Assembly (NCBI RefSeq): GCF_016587375.1
Contig: NZ_BNJG01000002.1
Coordinates: 992,001 to 1,056,000, forward strand
Direction: 5' to 3'
DNA from: Ktedonobacter robiniae
GTDB lineage: Bacteria; Chloroflexota; Ktedonobacteria; Ktedonobacterales; Ktedonobacteraceae
Length of the DNA stretch: 64,000 bases
Both the position numbers and the translations under genes were made by a program. Positions 8,465 through 17,813 of this stretch are shown piece after piece (the stretch's first letter is position 1; each line of letters begins with the position of its first letter). Below the pieces are notes generated by a model. That model saw nothing but the letters and a program-made list of their open reading frames with translations, searched no databases and was not told the origin of the DNA.

Positions 8465-9505
8465 ATGATCGCAAATGCAGCCAGGCTCCTGGCTCAGTTA
8501 CGCACTATCCATGCCGCCATTCGTGACGCGGTGGTGACTGTTTGTGAGCAACAGGCCATTGAGCAGCTCTCGCTGGTAGTGGCAGAACAGGCCGGTGATA
8601 CCATTTTCGCCATTGATCGCGTCTCTGAAGAGGTCTTGATCGAACATTTCAGCGTCCTGTCCCAGGAACGCTCATTTGTGTTAATCGCAGAAGGCCTGGG
8701 TGAGGATGGAATTATGACCTTTCCTGCGGGAACTGCGCCTGACGAGGCAGAGCTACGTATCATTATCGACCCCATTGATGGGACACGAGGGTTGATGTAT
8801 CAGAAACGTGCGGCCTGGATTTTAACAGGGGTGGCTCCTAATCGTGGTCCCCTGACCGGTCTCCACGATATCGAGATCGCGCTTCAGACGGAGATTCCGC
8901 TGGTCAAGCAGCACCTGAGCGATACGCTCTGGGCTATTGCGGGCCAGGGCGCGCAAGGCGAACGCGTGAACCGCATAACAGGCGAGCACTCTCCGCTGCA
9001 AATCCAGCCGTCACAGGCTACAACGATCGCCAATGGGTATGGTAGCATCGCGCGTTTCTTCCCAGGTGGCCGCGCCGAACTGGCAGAGATTGAGGATACG
9101 GTGATTGATCGTATCCTTGGCCCAGGAAGCGAGGGGAGGGCGCGCACCTTTGAAGATCAGTACATTGCATCGGGTGGCCAGCTCTACGAATTATTGGTGG
9201 GACACGATCGCTGGATCGCGGACCTGCGCCCCGGCATTGATGCCCAGATGCGCGCTCGGGGGCAGATTTTTGGCTTATGCGGCCATCCGTATGATCTCTG
9301 CACCGAATTGGTTGCGCGTGAGGCAGGGATCATCGTGACCGACGAGCATGGAGAATTGCTTTCAGCACTGCTCGATGTGACTTCCAACGTCACCTGGATC
9401 GGCTATGCCAACCAGGCTATTCAGCAGCAGGTCGCTCCAGTGTTACACGACGCGCTACGCCAGCGAGGGCTTTTCACATCTCAAACAACAAAGGAATACA
9501 CCTAA
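8465..9505 (+). CDS. Inositol monophosphatase/FBPase-family phosphatase
   Basis: A Mg-dependent phosphatase-like protein. The signature IIDPIDGTRGLMYQKR (metal-binding D-x-x-D-G-T) lies near residues 100-115, and an upstream acidic EGLGEDG segment corresponds to the family's first metal site. It is longer (346 residues) than typical IMPases of about 260. GAGGTG at 8455-8460 supports ATG 8465 over the in-frame GTG at 8453. It is coupled to the kinase downstream by a TAATG overlap (9503-9507). Its place between galT and a sugar kinase suggests it dephosphorylates a galactose- or arabinose-pathway sugar phosphate. That role is inference. Confidence 0.8.
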   Translation: MIANAARLLAQLRTIHAAIRDAVVTVCEQQAIEQLSLVVAEQAGDTIFAIDRVSEEVLIEHFSVLSQERSFVLIAEGLGEDGIMTFPAGTAPDEAELRIIIDPIDGTRGLMYQKRAAWILTGVAPNRGPLTGLHDIEIALQTEIPLVKQHLSDTLWAIAGQGAQGERVNRITGEHSPLQIQPSQATTIANGYGSIARFFPGGRAELAEIEDTVIDRILGPGSEGRARTFEDQYIASGGQLYELLVGHDRWIADLRPGIDAQMRARGQIFGLCGHPYDLCTELVAREAGIIVTDEHGELLSALLDVTSNVTWIGYANQAIQQQVAPVLHDALRQRGLFTSQTTKEYT

Positions 9506-10929
9506 TGTGGCGATTTACAGACGTGCCAGAGTCGACACGGGCGGACGCCGAACGCTTTCTGTCGAACCTGAACAATCAGGCTGATTTTTTCTCTCCCCAG
9601 CAATCAATAGTGGTGGCGCGCGCGCCTGGCCGCCTGGATCTGATGGGCGGGATCGCCGATTATTCGGGCGCGCTCGTCCTGGAATTGCCGCTTGCCGCCG
9701 CCACCTGGGCCGCAGTCCAGTTTAGCGATGAGCCAGCAATCACGCTCCGGAGTACAGGGGTTGAGGATACACCACAGGTGACGATAGAACTCGCCGAACT
9801 CGCCAGGCTGGATTATGCCGCGGCACACACCCTCCTCACTCGTGATCCCGAGCGTTCCTGGGCAGCCTATGTTGCCGGGTGTCTGATTGTTTTACAACGT
9901 GAGTGTGGGTTGCTATTGGAGCGTGGCCTGCGTCTCTTTCTCCACTCAAATGTTCCGGCAGGCAAGGGCGTCAGTTCGTCGGCCGCGCTTGAGGTTGCGA
10001 CCATGCAGGCGTTATCTACGCTCTATGATATGCATATCGCTGGTCGTGAGCTGGCACTTCTCTGCCAGAAAGTGGAAAATCTCGTTGTCGGGGCGCCATG
10101 CGGTATTATGGACCAGATGACCTCGGCCTGTGGCGAGCAGGATAGTTTACTGGCCCTGCTCTGCCAGCCAGCCGAATTGCAGGAGAGCATCACGCTTCCA
10201 AACGAGCTAGAAGTCTGGGGCATTGATTCAGGGATTCGTCATGCCGTGACCGGCGCAGATTATGGCTCAGTACGCATCGGGGCTTTTATGGGCTACCGCA
10301 TCATTGCTGATCTGGCTGACCTGCCAGTCCAGACCCATGGTGAGCAAAGCGTTTCCATCGAGGACAGTAGATGGCAGGGCTATCTGGCAAATATTTCCCC
10401 CTCGCTCTGGGAGAGAGCGTATCGCGATCGTCTTCCACACCAGATCCATGGCGCAGCCTTTTTGCGTCAGTACCAGGGCTCGACGGATAGCGTGACACAT
10501 ATCGACCCAACGTGTACATACGCCGTTCGTCAGCCGACGGCCCACCCCATTTACGAGCACCATCGCGTACGCCTCTTCCGTGCCCTACTCGCGCGCCCAG
10601 CGCTCACTGACGAAGACTGTTACCTGCTCGGCGAGCTGATGTATCAATCACATGCCAGCTATAGCGCTTGTGGCCTTGGCTCAAACGGAACCGACCGTCT
10701 GGTAGAACTGGTGCGTCAGGCCGGACCTACAGCCAATCTCTATGGAGCAAAGATTACTGGCGGTGGCAGTGGTGGAACCGTCGCAGTCCTTGCCCGACGC
10801 GGCTCACAGGCGCAAATTGAACACATTGCTGCACTGTACGCGCAGGAGACAGGGCATGCTGTCGAGATTCTGGGAGGCTCTTCTCCTGGGGCAGTTGCCT
10901 GGGGTTCTCAACAACTTGTCGTCACGTGA
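9505..10929 (+). CDS. GHMP sugar kinase of the arabinokinase/galactokinase type
   Basis: An ATP-dependent sugar-1-kinase. GHMP motif 1 is ARAPGRLDLMGGIADYSG (38-55), motif 2 is PAGKGVSSSAALE (151-163), and motif 3 is ITGGGSGGTVAVLARR near the C-terminus. In bacterial GalK the first motif reads PGRVNLIGEHTDYN. Here MGGIADYSG, together with GAPCGIMDQMTSACGE and IDSGIRHAVTGADYGS, matches what I recall of plant L-arabinokinase C-terminal domains. At 474 residues it is longer than GalK (about 390). Context with galE and galT argues for galactose phosphorylation; family resemblance allows arabinose. The start overlaps the preceding stop by one base, so translation is coupled. Confidence 0.85.
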   Translation: MWRFTDVPESTRADAERFLSNLNNQADFFSPQQSIVVARAPGRLDLMGGIADYSGALVLELPLAAATWAAVQFSDEPAITLRSTGVEDTPQVTIELAELARLDYAAAHTLLTRDPERSWAAYVAGCLIVLQRECGLLLERGLRLFLHSNVPAGKGVSSSAALEVATMQALSTLYDMHIAGRELALLCQKVENLVVGAPCGIMDQMTSACGEQDSLLALLCQPAELQESITLPNELEVWGIDSGIRHAVTGADYGSVRIGAFMGYRIIADLADLPVQTHGEQSVSIEDSRWQGYLANISPSLWERAYRDRLPHQIHGAAFLRQYQGSTDSVTHIDPTCTYAVRQPTAHPIYEHHRVRLFRALLARPALTDEDCYLLGELMYQSHASYSACGLGSNGTDRLVELVRQAGPTANLYGAKITGGGSGGTVAVLARRGSQAQIEHIAALYAQETGHAVEILGGSSPGAVAWGSQQLVVT

Positions 10930-10944
10930 GCTTCGAAGAAGAGG

Positions 10945-10986
10945 GAAGAAGGACAAGGCGTGATTGATCACGCCTTGTCCTTCTTC
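10945..10986. terminator. Bidirectional terminator, 19-bp perfect stem
   Basis: 10945-10963 pairs with 10968-10986 around a TTGA loop. The A-rich and T-rich stem ends let it serve both the galactose operon and the convergent GH3 gene. Confidence 0.85.
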
Positions 10987-10988
10987 TC

Positions 10989-12932
10989 CTAGAAAGGAGT
11001 GATACCATATCCATAAGGGAATAAGGCACCTGTGCAGCCATTATTCTGATTGCAAGGTTCTTGCGTCACCGCATTCGGCCAGGTATAGGTCAATTTCCCT
11101 TGAAAACCATAATCGCCAAACAGGACATCGGTGATGCCCTCGCCTTCCGTTGAACCGATCCACGAGGCGACGAATGCCGAGGATTGGTTCAGCTGGGTAT
11201 TGATGATCATCGGACGCCCCGAGAACAATAAAACAATACACTTAGTGACCCGACTACACACGTCCGAGACTTCAGTTGCGTCGGTACTGCTGAGTGCCAG
11301 GGTATTCGTATCACCATTGCCTTCGGCATACGGCGTTTCCCCAACAGCGACGATCCCGACATCCCCTTTGTAATTTCCCTTCGTGCGTGTACCAACGAAG
11401 TTGAGTTTCACCGAGGATGAGAGTCCTGCCTGCTGAATAGCCTGCCAGAGCGTTGTTCCAACGGTAGTGGTCCCGCTTCCCCCTTGCCAGGAGATCGACC
11501 AACCACCTAACTGGTAGCCCAGATTATCCGCGTGATCGCCTCCCACCACCAGGGTATAGCTCCCGGTCTTTGATAAGGGCAGCACACCGTTATTCTTCAA
11601 CAATACTTGCGATTCTCGCTCCGCCTGCCGTGCAACCGCGCGATGTGCCGCCGATCCCACATTGGGAGTGTAGCTGCGATCTGCATAGGGTTGCGTAAAC
11701 AAGCCTGCCGCAAACTTCTCGGTCAAGATACGCGTGACCGCATCATCAATACGGGACATAGGAATGTTACCTGCCTTGATTTCAGCATCGAGGGTACTGA
11801 TGAAGGTTTTGTAATTATCCGGGACCATCACCATATCGATGCCAGCGTTAATCGCGGTACGCACATCATAGTTGTAATCCGAAGAAATCTGGTCGATGGC
11901 TTGCCAATCCGAGACCACGAAGCCCTGGAACCCTAAATTGGGTGTGCCGTAGCTGTCTGTTCCCGTACCTTTCAGCTTAGTCGTGATCAGATACTGATTG
12001 GCATGGTCTTTGAGCCCATTCCAGCTACTATAGGAGATCATCACCGAACCGACCTTGTTTGAGACCGCTGATTGATAGGGTGGGAGATCGATCGTATCCA
12101 ACTGCTGCTCAGAGATCCGGGCATCACCCTCATTAAGGTAAGGTGACCCGGTACCCCAGGCAGTGTGACCATCGCCGATAAAGTGTTTTGCCGTTGCCAG
12201 GATATTGGTTGGCCCCAAAGTACCATTCGGCCCCTGGAACCCCACGATGGCTGCAGAGCCGTCAGTCGCATTATCAGATGGAACCTCACTATAGCCCTCG
12301 TACGTGCGTCCCCAGCGAATATCCTGTGGCGTACACACACATGGAGCAAACGTCCACCGGACGCCAGTCCCTAGAACCTCGTCACGGGTCACCTGCTCGA
12401 CTTGGGTGATCAGGGCAGGATCATGCATCGCTCCCAAGCCGATATTATGTGGAAAGAGCGTCGCGCCATACACGTTGTTGTGTCCATGGACCGCATCAGC
12501 GCCGTAGATGAGCGGAATGCCTAAGCGGGTCTGGAGGGCATAGCTCTGGAAATTGTCCACCATATTCGCCCACTGAGTGGCGGTGCCGCCCGCGCCATTA
12601 GGGCCGCCGCCGCCGCCACTCAACACCGAACCGATGAAATAGGTTCTAATATCCGTTATCGAGTTTCCGGCCCTGGTGAAGGCATTGTTCTCTACCTGGG
12701 TCATCTGCCCCTCTTTTTCAGACAGAGTCATTTTCGAGACACAGTCACTAGGCGAAATACACCCAGAGGACAGAGGGGTGAGCAGCGGTACTGTTCGAGT
12801 GTTTGCAGTATAGGCTGGCAATACCAATTGCCATATCAGCAGTGTCACAATCACAGGGAGAGCTACCGTGGCGAGGCGTCTCGGACGGCAAACTCTGAGC
12901 AGCTTGAGAGAGAAGTATGTGTACGTAAGCAT
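10989..12932 (-). CDS. GH3 beta-glucosidase/glucan exo-hydrolase, secreted or membrane-anchored
   Basis: Hydrolyses beta-glucosidic bonds of cello-oligosaccharides or beta-glucans from the non-reducing end. An N-terminal hydrophobic segment (about residues 20-42) acts as signal peptide or anchor. The GH3 barrel shows KHFIGD (249-254) and the nucleophile D342 in GFVVSDWQ. The C-terminal alpha/beta sandwich has VAVGETPYAEGNGDT and ends YGYGITPF, like cereal ExoI-type enzymes. Length is 647 residues. The start at 12932 is chosen for AAGGAAAAGGA upstream and the signal peptide; an in-frame ATG at 13088 adds 52 residues without such features. It is divergent from the GH5 gene. Confidence 0.9.
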   Translation of the reverse strand: MLTYTYFSLKLLRVCRPRRLATVALPVIVTLLIWQLVLPAYTANTRTVPLLTPLSSGCISPSDCVSKMTLSEKEGQMTQVENNAFTRAGNSITDIRTYFIGSVLSGGGGGPNGAGGTATQWANMVDNFQSYALQTRLGIPLIYGADAVHGHNNVYGATLFPHNIGLGAMHDPALITQVEQVTRDEVLGTGVRWTFAPCVCTPQDIRWGRTYEGYSEVPSDNATDGSAAIVGFQGPNGTLGPTNILATAKHFIGDGHTAWGTGSPYLNEGDARISEQQLDTIDLPPYQSAVSNKVGSVMISYSSWNGLKDHANQYLITTKLKGTGTDSYGTPNLGFQGFVVSDWQAIDQISSDYNYDVRTAINAGIDMVMVPDNYKTFISTLDAEIKAGNIPMSRIDDAVTRILTEKFAAGLFTQPYADRSYTPNVGSAAHRAVARQAERESQVLLKNNGVLPLSKTGSYTLVVGGDHADNLGYQLGGWSISWQGGSGTTTVGTTLWQAIQQAGLSSSVKLNFVGTRTKGNYKGDVGIVAVGETPYAEGNGDTNTLALSSTDATEVSDVCSRVTKCIVLLFSGRPMIINTQLNQSSAFVASWIGSTEGEGITDVLFGDYGFQGKLTYTWPNAVTQEPCNQNNGCTGALFPYGYGITPF

Positions 12933-13459
12933 AAACCAATCCTTTTCCTTGACCGCTTGATCAAAACGTGACGACGATGTACCGTTGAGCGAATGCGATT
13001 TGACGCTTACGAAAATTTTCTCCCATATTTCTGCTAGAACAGGTACTCTGGATAGGAGGATGACGGAGAACAACATGGGGTTTGGCAAACAACAGCTTGC
13101 TTTGCACCCTATAGCAGGTTACGTTGTGCACTGGGGCAAACGGGAAGGCAAAGGGGTTTTGCACCACAGTACAAATCCTTTCGTGCTGTAACAAATACAT
13201 CGGTGACAAAAATATCATAACACATATAGAAGGCCGCAGGGGTAACAAGCCAGAACAGATAGAAAGCACTTGACCGTCAATGCGACAACATATTTTTAAG
13301 GGGCCTGCCTCTTATCTGTCGATTGGATGCTTCGTACATGCTGTGGTTTTGCTGGAGAGAAACGGTATACTTTTCTTCTGTATCACTATGAGCGGGATGG
13401 GTGGACCCCATTGAGAGCAGGAGGGATATGCTTCATGCTCATATATCTAGGAGGAAAGT
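12933..13459. other. Divergent intergenic region between GH3 and GH5
   Basis: 527 bp without a supported gene. It must contain both promoters. Only weak candidates were found (TTGACC at 13270-13275 and TATACT at 13366-13371), and no copy of the TGTCTA promoter module present at other cellulase genes. Confidence 0.5.
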
Positions 13460-15016
13460 ATGTCAAGGAAGAGACACTTTCGACTACTATCATTTGCCAT
13501 TGTAGCGCTGCTACTCTGTTCCGTCGCGGCAATGCTCACGCTGCAGTCGCCTGGTGCGGCCAGAGCAGCCAGCGTACCAACGGGTCTGCATGTGGTAGGA
13601 AATCAGATTGTAGATGGCAGTGGACATGTCTTTGTGTCCCATGGGGTAGACCGTATGGGCACGGAATACCAGTGTACCAAGAACGCGACAAACGCGCCCA
13701 CCGACTTCGACGGGCCAGTCGACCAGGCGACCGTCAGCAATATGCTGGCCTGGGGCATCAACAGCGTGCGTGTACCTCTGAATGAGGACTGCTGGCTGGG
13801 CATCAATGGCTTTCCCGCCAACGGGAGATCGGCCGCGCAATACCAGGCAGACATTGTCAATTGGGTGAATTTGCTGAACGCGAATGGCCTGGTGGTCATT
13901 CTTGATCTGCACTGGAACAATTCCGGGAGCAATCAGTCAACAGGTCAGCAACCAATGACGGACCTGGATCACTCCCCAGCCTTCTGGACCTCGGTGGCAA
14001 ATACGTTCAAGAGCAATTCATCGGTGATCTTCGATCTGTATAACGAACCCCACGACATTAGCTGGGCCTGCTGGCTTGGCGGTAGTACGGCCCCCCAATC
14101 GGGGAACTGCTCCGGTGTGGGATTTGCCGTGGCTGGAATGCAGACGCTGATCAACACCGTGCGTGCCACAGGGGCGACCAATATCCTGCTATTGGGCGGC
14201 CTGGCGTGGTCAAATGATCTCTCGCAGTGGCTGGCGAATAAGCCCAGCGATCCGCAGAACAATCTGGCCGCCTCAGTGCACATCTACAATTTTAACGCGT
14301 GCTCCAACAGTAGTTGCTGGGATTCGCAGATCGCGCCAGTCATCGCACAGGTACCGGTGATCGCTGGTGAGATAGGCGAGAATGATTGCGCCTCTGGTTT
14401 TGTCAATACATTGACGAGCTGGTTCGATTCGCATAATACCGGGTATCTGGCCTGGACCTGGACAGCCAGCGGCAACTGCGGCGGCACACCGGCGCTGATC
14501 AGCGACTGGAACGGTACGCCGACCAACTTTGGCGCTGGATACAAAGCGCACTTGCTCTCACTGGGTGGCACGCCTACGCCCACGCCGACCGCGACTTCAA
14601 CCAATACACCTATGCCTACTCCAACCACCACGAGTACGCCTACTCCTACTCCAACCACTACGAGTACGCCTACGCCTACTCCGACCTCCGGGAGTTGTAA
14701 GGTAACCTACACGGTGACAAATCAGTGGACGGGTGGCTTTGGCGCGACCTTTACGATTATCAATACAGGGTCAACGCCAATCAACGGCTGGAGCCTGCAA
14801 TTCGCCTTCCCCAATGGCCAGACAATCACCCAGCTGTGGAACGGGAACTACACGCAGAGCGGGGCCAACGTGACCATCACCAACCTCTCCTATAACGGAA
14901 GCATTCCCGCGGGAGGCATGGTAAGCTCGGAACCTGGCTTTAATGGGTCCTGGAGCAGCGCTAATAATCCGCCGACCTCCTTTACTCTCAATGGTTCTCA
15001 TTGTAGCATCGGATAA
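13460..15016 (+). CDS. Secreted GH5 cellulase with C-terminal CBM2
   Basis: An endo-acting beta-glucanase (518 residues). A Sec signal peptide (1-36, ending ARA-AS) is followed by the GH5 barrel. The acid/base E196 lies in FDLYNEPHD, the nucleophile is in AGEIGEND (E304 or E307), and the H/W pair is in DLHWNN. A Thr/Pro linker (about 367-410), encoded by tandem repeats, leads to a family-2 cellulose-binding module with a Cys pair (SCKVTYTV and SHCSIG) and three aromatic platform residues (NQWTGG, QLWNG, NGSWSS). AGGAGGAAAGT precedes the ATG. It should act outside the cell on cellulose or mixed-linkage glucan with the neighbouring GH48 and GH9 enzymes. Confidence 0.92.
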   Translation: MSRKRHFRLLSFAIVALLLCSVAAMLTLQSPGAARAASVPTGLHVVGNQIVDGSGHVFVSHGVDRMGTEYQCTKNATNAPTDFDGPVDQATVSNMLAWGINSVRVPLNEDCWLGINGFPANGRSAAQYQADIVNWVNLLNANGLVVILDLHWNNSGSNQSTGQQPMTDLDHSPAFWTSVANTFKSNSSVIFDLYNEPHDISWACWLGGSTAPQSGNCSGVGFAVAGMQTLINTVRATGATNILLLGGLAWSNDLSQWLANKPSDPQNNLAASVHIYNFNACSNSSCWDSQIAPVIAQVPVIAGEIGENDCASGFVNTLTSWFDSHNTGYLAWTWTASGNCGGTPALISDWNGTPTNFGAGYKAHLLSLGGTPTPTPTATSTNTPMPTPTTTSTPTPTPTTTSTPTPTPTSGSCKVTYTVTNQWTGGFGATFTIINTGSTPINGWSLQFAFPNGQTITQLWNGNYTQSGANVTITNLSYNGSIPAGGMVSSEPGFNGSWSSANNPPTSFTLNGSHCSIG

Positions 15017-15025
15017 ACATTGTAA

Positions 15026-15059
15026 ACGAAGCAGGCGGCTGGTCAGTCGCCTGCTTCGT
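15026..15059 (+). terminator. Terminator of the GH5 gene
   Basis: 12-bp perfect stem (15026-15037 with 15048-15059) starting ten bases after the GH5 stop. Confidence 0.75.
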
Positions 15060-15157
15060 CTCACCCTCGTCTCACGCCCAATTTTCCGCTCGACTCACTG
15101 AACGCAAATGATTTCCAGTATCCGTTCCACCATGAGAGACAACGGGATGATATCCCA

Positions 15158-15223
15158 CTAGTACTCTGTCAAAGTTGATTGGAAAGGTGGGGAGTGCAGA
15201 CATGAAGATTGACAGAGCACTAG
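15158..15223. repeat. 66-bp element with 15-bp terminal inverted repeats
   Basis: CTAGTACTCTGTCAA at 15158-15172 is mirrored by TTGACAGAGCACTAG at 15209-15223, 14 of 15 matching. No coding capacity. It looks like a tiny MITE or the fused ends of an insertion sequence. Confidence 0.5.
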
Positions 15224-15252
15224 ATAATCCTGGATGTTTCCTTACTACTTCT

Positions 15253-15303
15253 CCGAAACCCTGAGCGCGAAGCGCTAGGCACGCGAGTGACGTTGGGTTT
15301 CGG
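15253..15303 (+). promoter_or_regulatory. Structured leader element before the GH10 gene
   Basis: CCGAAACCC (15253-15261) pairs with GGGTTTCGG (15295-15303) and encloses two small hairpins, AGCGC-gaa-GCGCT and CAC-gcga-GTG, giving a three-way-junction shape. It could be a 5' UTR control element or a repeat. No known riboswitch class was recognised. Confidence 0.4.
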
Positions 15304-15339
15304 AATAAGATCTTAGTCCAAGGAAGGAAAAGGAAAATA

Positions 15340-16791
15340 ATGATGTTTCATCGTCTCACTCGAAAAGGATTTTTCGTAGTAACATTGGTGTTTCTCCTCT
15401 TAGCGTTTGTGTGCAGCATGCCTTTGCTCAAGGCATCGGCCGCCGATACGCTCGGTTCAGCAGCGGCGGCAAAGGGCCGTGTCTTTGGGGCTGCAGTCGC
15501 AGGCAATCTCCTTGGCACGACGCCGTACACGACCGTTTTTGATCGTGAGTTCACAGGCACCACTCCCGGCAACGAAATGAAATGGCAGACGACCGAGCCT
15601 TCGCAAGGTTCATTCAATTTCGGACCTGGTGACGCCATTGTCGCTCACGCCCAGGCTCATAATATGAAGGTACGTGGTCATACCCTGGTCTGGCATAACC
15701 AGCTTGCAAGCTGGGTCAGCAATATCACCTCGGGTACCGCGCTCCTGAGTGCTATGCAGAACCACATTACCGGTGAAGTGAGCCATTATAAGGGCGAGAT
15801 CTGGTACTGGGATGTCGTCAATGAGGCATTCAACGATGATGGGACACGCCGGAGTGACATCTTCCAGAATGAAATCGGGAACGCCTATATCGAAGACGCC
15901 TTTGTGTCTGCTCACGCGGCTGATCCCAATGCCAAGCTGTGCTACAACGACTATAACATCGAAGGCGTTAATGCAAAGAGCACAGCCGTCTACAACATGG
16001 TCAAGGACTTCAAGGCACGTGGTATCCCTATTGACTGCGTCGGTTTCCAATCGCACCTGATCGTGGGCCAGGTGCCATCAGACTTCCAGACCAACTTGCA
16101 GCGCTTCGCCGATCTCGGCCTTGATGTACAGATTACGGAGCTGGATATTCGTATGCCAACGCCTGCCAGTAGCGCGAACCTTCAGCAGCAAGCGACCGAC
16201 TACAGTAAGGTTGTATCTGCCTGCCTGGCAGTTACCCGTTGCAACGATATTACAACATGGGGTGTAGGAGATCCGGACTCATGGATACCAGGTACCTTCT
16301 CTGGTCAAGGGGCGGCACTGCTTTTTGATAACAACTACAACCCGAAGCCAGCATATACTGCAGTTATTCAAGCTCTTGGTGGTGGGATAAGCGTCACTCC
16401 CACGCCAATCGGGCAGACGCCCACGCCGACTCCAATAAATACACCGTCCCCAACACCAACTCCATCGCCTGTTGCTGGAGGTGTCCATGTGGCCTACCAG
16501 GTGGTGGACCAGTGGCCGGGCGGCTTTACGACAAATGTCACCATTACCAACAATACGTCGACGGCCATTAATGGATGGACATTAAAGTTCTCGTTTCCTG
16601 GAACGCAACAGGTTACCAATCTCTGGAATGGCCAGGTGACGCAATCCGGGAACCAGGTAACGATTACGAATGTCAGCTATAACGCGACGATTGCTCCGGG
16701 AAGCTCTATCTCGCTGGGCTTCAATGGGAGTTGGAACGGAAGCAATCCCGCCCCGACCTCGTTTACCCTGAATGGGACGCCGACCAACTAA
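15340..16791 (+). CDS. Secreted GH10 endo-beta-1,4-xylanase with CBM2
   Basis: Cleaves xylan internally with retention. The product has a signal peptide (about 1-35, ending ASA-AD) and a GH10 barrel with acid/base E162 in WDVVNEAFNDDG and nucleophile E267 in VQITELDIRM, plus the substrate-binding RGHTLVWHNQ. A short Pro/Thr linker (about 355-380) joins a CBM2 carrying aromatic residues in DQWPGG, NLWNG and GSWNG. Unlike the other CBM2 copies in this window it lacks the terminal Cys pair, so it has no disulfide. The start has AAGGAAAAGGAAA upstream. It follows GH5 on the same strand but is separated by a terminator and its own leader. Confidence 0.94.
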   Translation: MMFHRLTRKGFFVVTLVFLLLAFVCSMPLLKASAADTLGSAAAAKGRVFGAAVAGNLLGTTPYTTVFDREFTGTTPGNEMKWQTTEPSQGSFNFGPGDAIVAHAQAHNMKVRGHTLVWHNQLASWVSNITSGTALLSAMQNHITGEVSHYKGEIWYWDVVNEAFNDDGTRRSDIFQNEIGNAYIEDAFVSAHAADPNAKLCYNDYNIEGVNAKSTAVYNMVKDFKARGIPIDCVGFQSHLIVGQVPSDFQTNLQRFADLGLDVQITELDIRMPTPASSANLQQQATDYSKVVSACLAVTRCNDITTWGVGDPDSWIPGTFSGQGAALLFDNNYNPKPAYTAVIQALGGGISVTPTPIGQTPTPTPINTPSPTPTPSPVAGGVHVAYQVVDQWPGGFTTNVTITNNTSTAINGWTLKFSFPGTQQVTNLWNGQVTQSGNQVTITNVSYNATIAPGSSISLGFNGSWNGSNPAPTSFTLNGTPTN

Positions 16792-16900
16792 TTCATTGAT
16801 ACCTTACAACGGAATTAAAAAGCCGAATTTCAAGCCGCTGCCTGTGAGGCAGGTAGAGGTACCTAAAGCAGTGTCCAGATGCATTGAGCGTGTGGTAGCA

Positions 16901-16983
16901 CGACGCTACTAAAGTACGCGTCTACATATCAAGGTACGGGGCATTTCGTCCTTGATATGTAGACGCGTACTTTAGTAGCGTCG
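16901..16983. terminator. 34-bp perfect hairpin
   Basis: 16901-16934 pairs with 16950-16983 around a 15-base loop. It lies between the GH10 stop and the convergent membrane-protein gene and is probably a bidirectional terminator. Its arms resemble a hairpin at 29177-29248 and a half-copy at 53077-53105, so it also behaves as a dispersed repeat. Confidence 0.7.
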
Positions 16984-17109
16984 GTCGATAGCCCTAAATC
17001 AACCTTTCTATACACTGCTCTAAGCCGGGAACGAACAAAAACGGCCCTTAAGGATCACCACCGTAAAGGACCACTGTGTTCAAACAGCGACGACGCGGGG
17101 GCGCTTGCT

Positions 17110-17538
17110 CTACCTGGTGGTAAATGTTGATCGCAGGTGCTTGCTGTTGACGACCCCCACGACACCGAGCAGGAGCAGTCCGCAGACGCCCTGTTCGATC
17201 TTCATCCACAGCGGGAAGGTGCCGGGGAGCGCGATGATGACCACGATGGCTACCAACATGATGGCGGAGACGAGCCGGAGTCGGAGATACCCGCCACGGG
17301 AACCGCGGGCCATCTGGGCGGCGAAGAAGGTCGTGAGCAAGGCAGAGGCCACGACAATGGTCCCACGGACCCAGACCGCCGGGGTCACGATTGCGGTGTT
17401 GTCGCGCAGCAAGACGATGGCCACGAGGGTAAGCATGCTGAGGCCAAGGTAGCAGCCAACGAGCAGCTTCACGTTACGAAATGCCGTCTGACTCTGCGGA
17501 TGATTCAGGTGTTCTTCGGTGATGATGCGGGCAGTCAT
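17110..17538 (-). CDS. Small four-helix membrane protein, function unknown
   Basis: A 142-residue protein with four predicted transmembrane segments (about residues 24-44, 52-72, 84-103 and 112-130) and a Lys/Arg-rich C-terminus. I do not recognise a characterised family. The start at 17538 is well supported by AAGGAAGGA eight bases upstream. It is divergent from the histidine kinase gene at 17814. A putative operator in the shared 275-bp region (17700-17726) suggests that the two-component system next door may control it (inference). Confidence 0.65.
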   Translation of the reverse strand: MTARIITEEHLNHPQSQTAFRNVKLLVGCYLGLSMLTLVAIVLLRDNTAIVTPAVWVRGTIVVASALLTTFFAAQMARGSRGGYLRLRLVSAIMLVAIVVIIALPGTFPLWMKIEQGVCGLLLLGVVGVVNSKHLRSTFTTR

Positions 17539-17699
17539 GATATAATCCTTCCTTCAAACATGTCTGTTGTTTCTCTGTCTTCGGTTCGACCATTCGGTGA
17601 ACTCGATGGGTCGAGTATAGCCGGCATCAGCTCGTTGACGCCCGTCCCTTCGGTCACGAATCACAGGTCTATTTCTGCGCCTCTCTGGTATGACCTGCG

Positions 17700-17726
17700 T
17701 CATAGGTCAATCGGGCGGACCTATGA
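17700..17726. promoter_or_regulatory. Inverted repeat upstream of the two-component genes
   Basis: TCATAGGTC (17700-17708) mirrors GACCTATGA (17718-17726), and a further TATGACC lies just upstream. Candidate site for the NarL-type response regulator or another repressor; assignment is by position only. Confidence 0.45.
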
Positions 17727-17813
17727 CCGCAGACACTAGCGAGCGAGAAGAAACGTCGGGTATACTGAGGAAAACAAACACAACATATCTCTCACAAGAA
17801 GCTGGACGGATCC

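Noticed and set aside
13321..13350. Possible copy of the TGTCTA promoter module upstream of GH5 (CTGTCGATTGGATGCTTCG)
   Set aside because: ATTGGATGCT resembles module B, but there is no TACAAT at the required distance and the TGTCTA half-site is missing.
14570..14690. Tandem CCTACTCCAACCAC-like repeats that might suggest a CRISPR or microsatellite
   Set aside because: They are in frame and encode the Thr/Pro linker of the GH5 enzyme; similar coding linkers occur in the GH48, GH9, GH10 and GH-A/CBM2 genes.
17137..17739. 200-codon plus-strand frame over the small membrane protein
   Set aside because: Asp/Gly/His-rich composition without domain; the minus strand has a proper start site and four hydrophobic helices.
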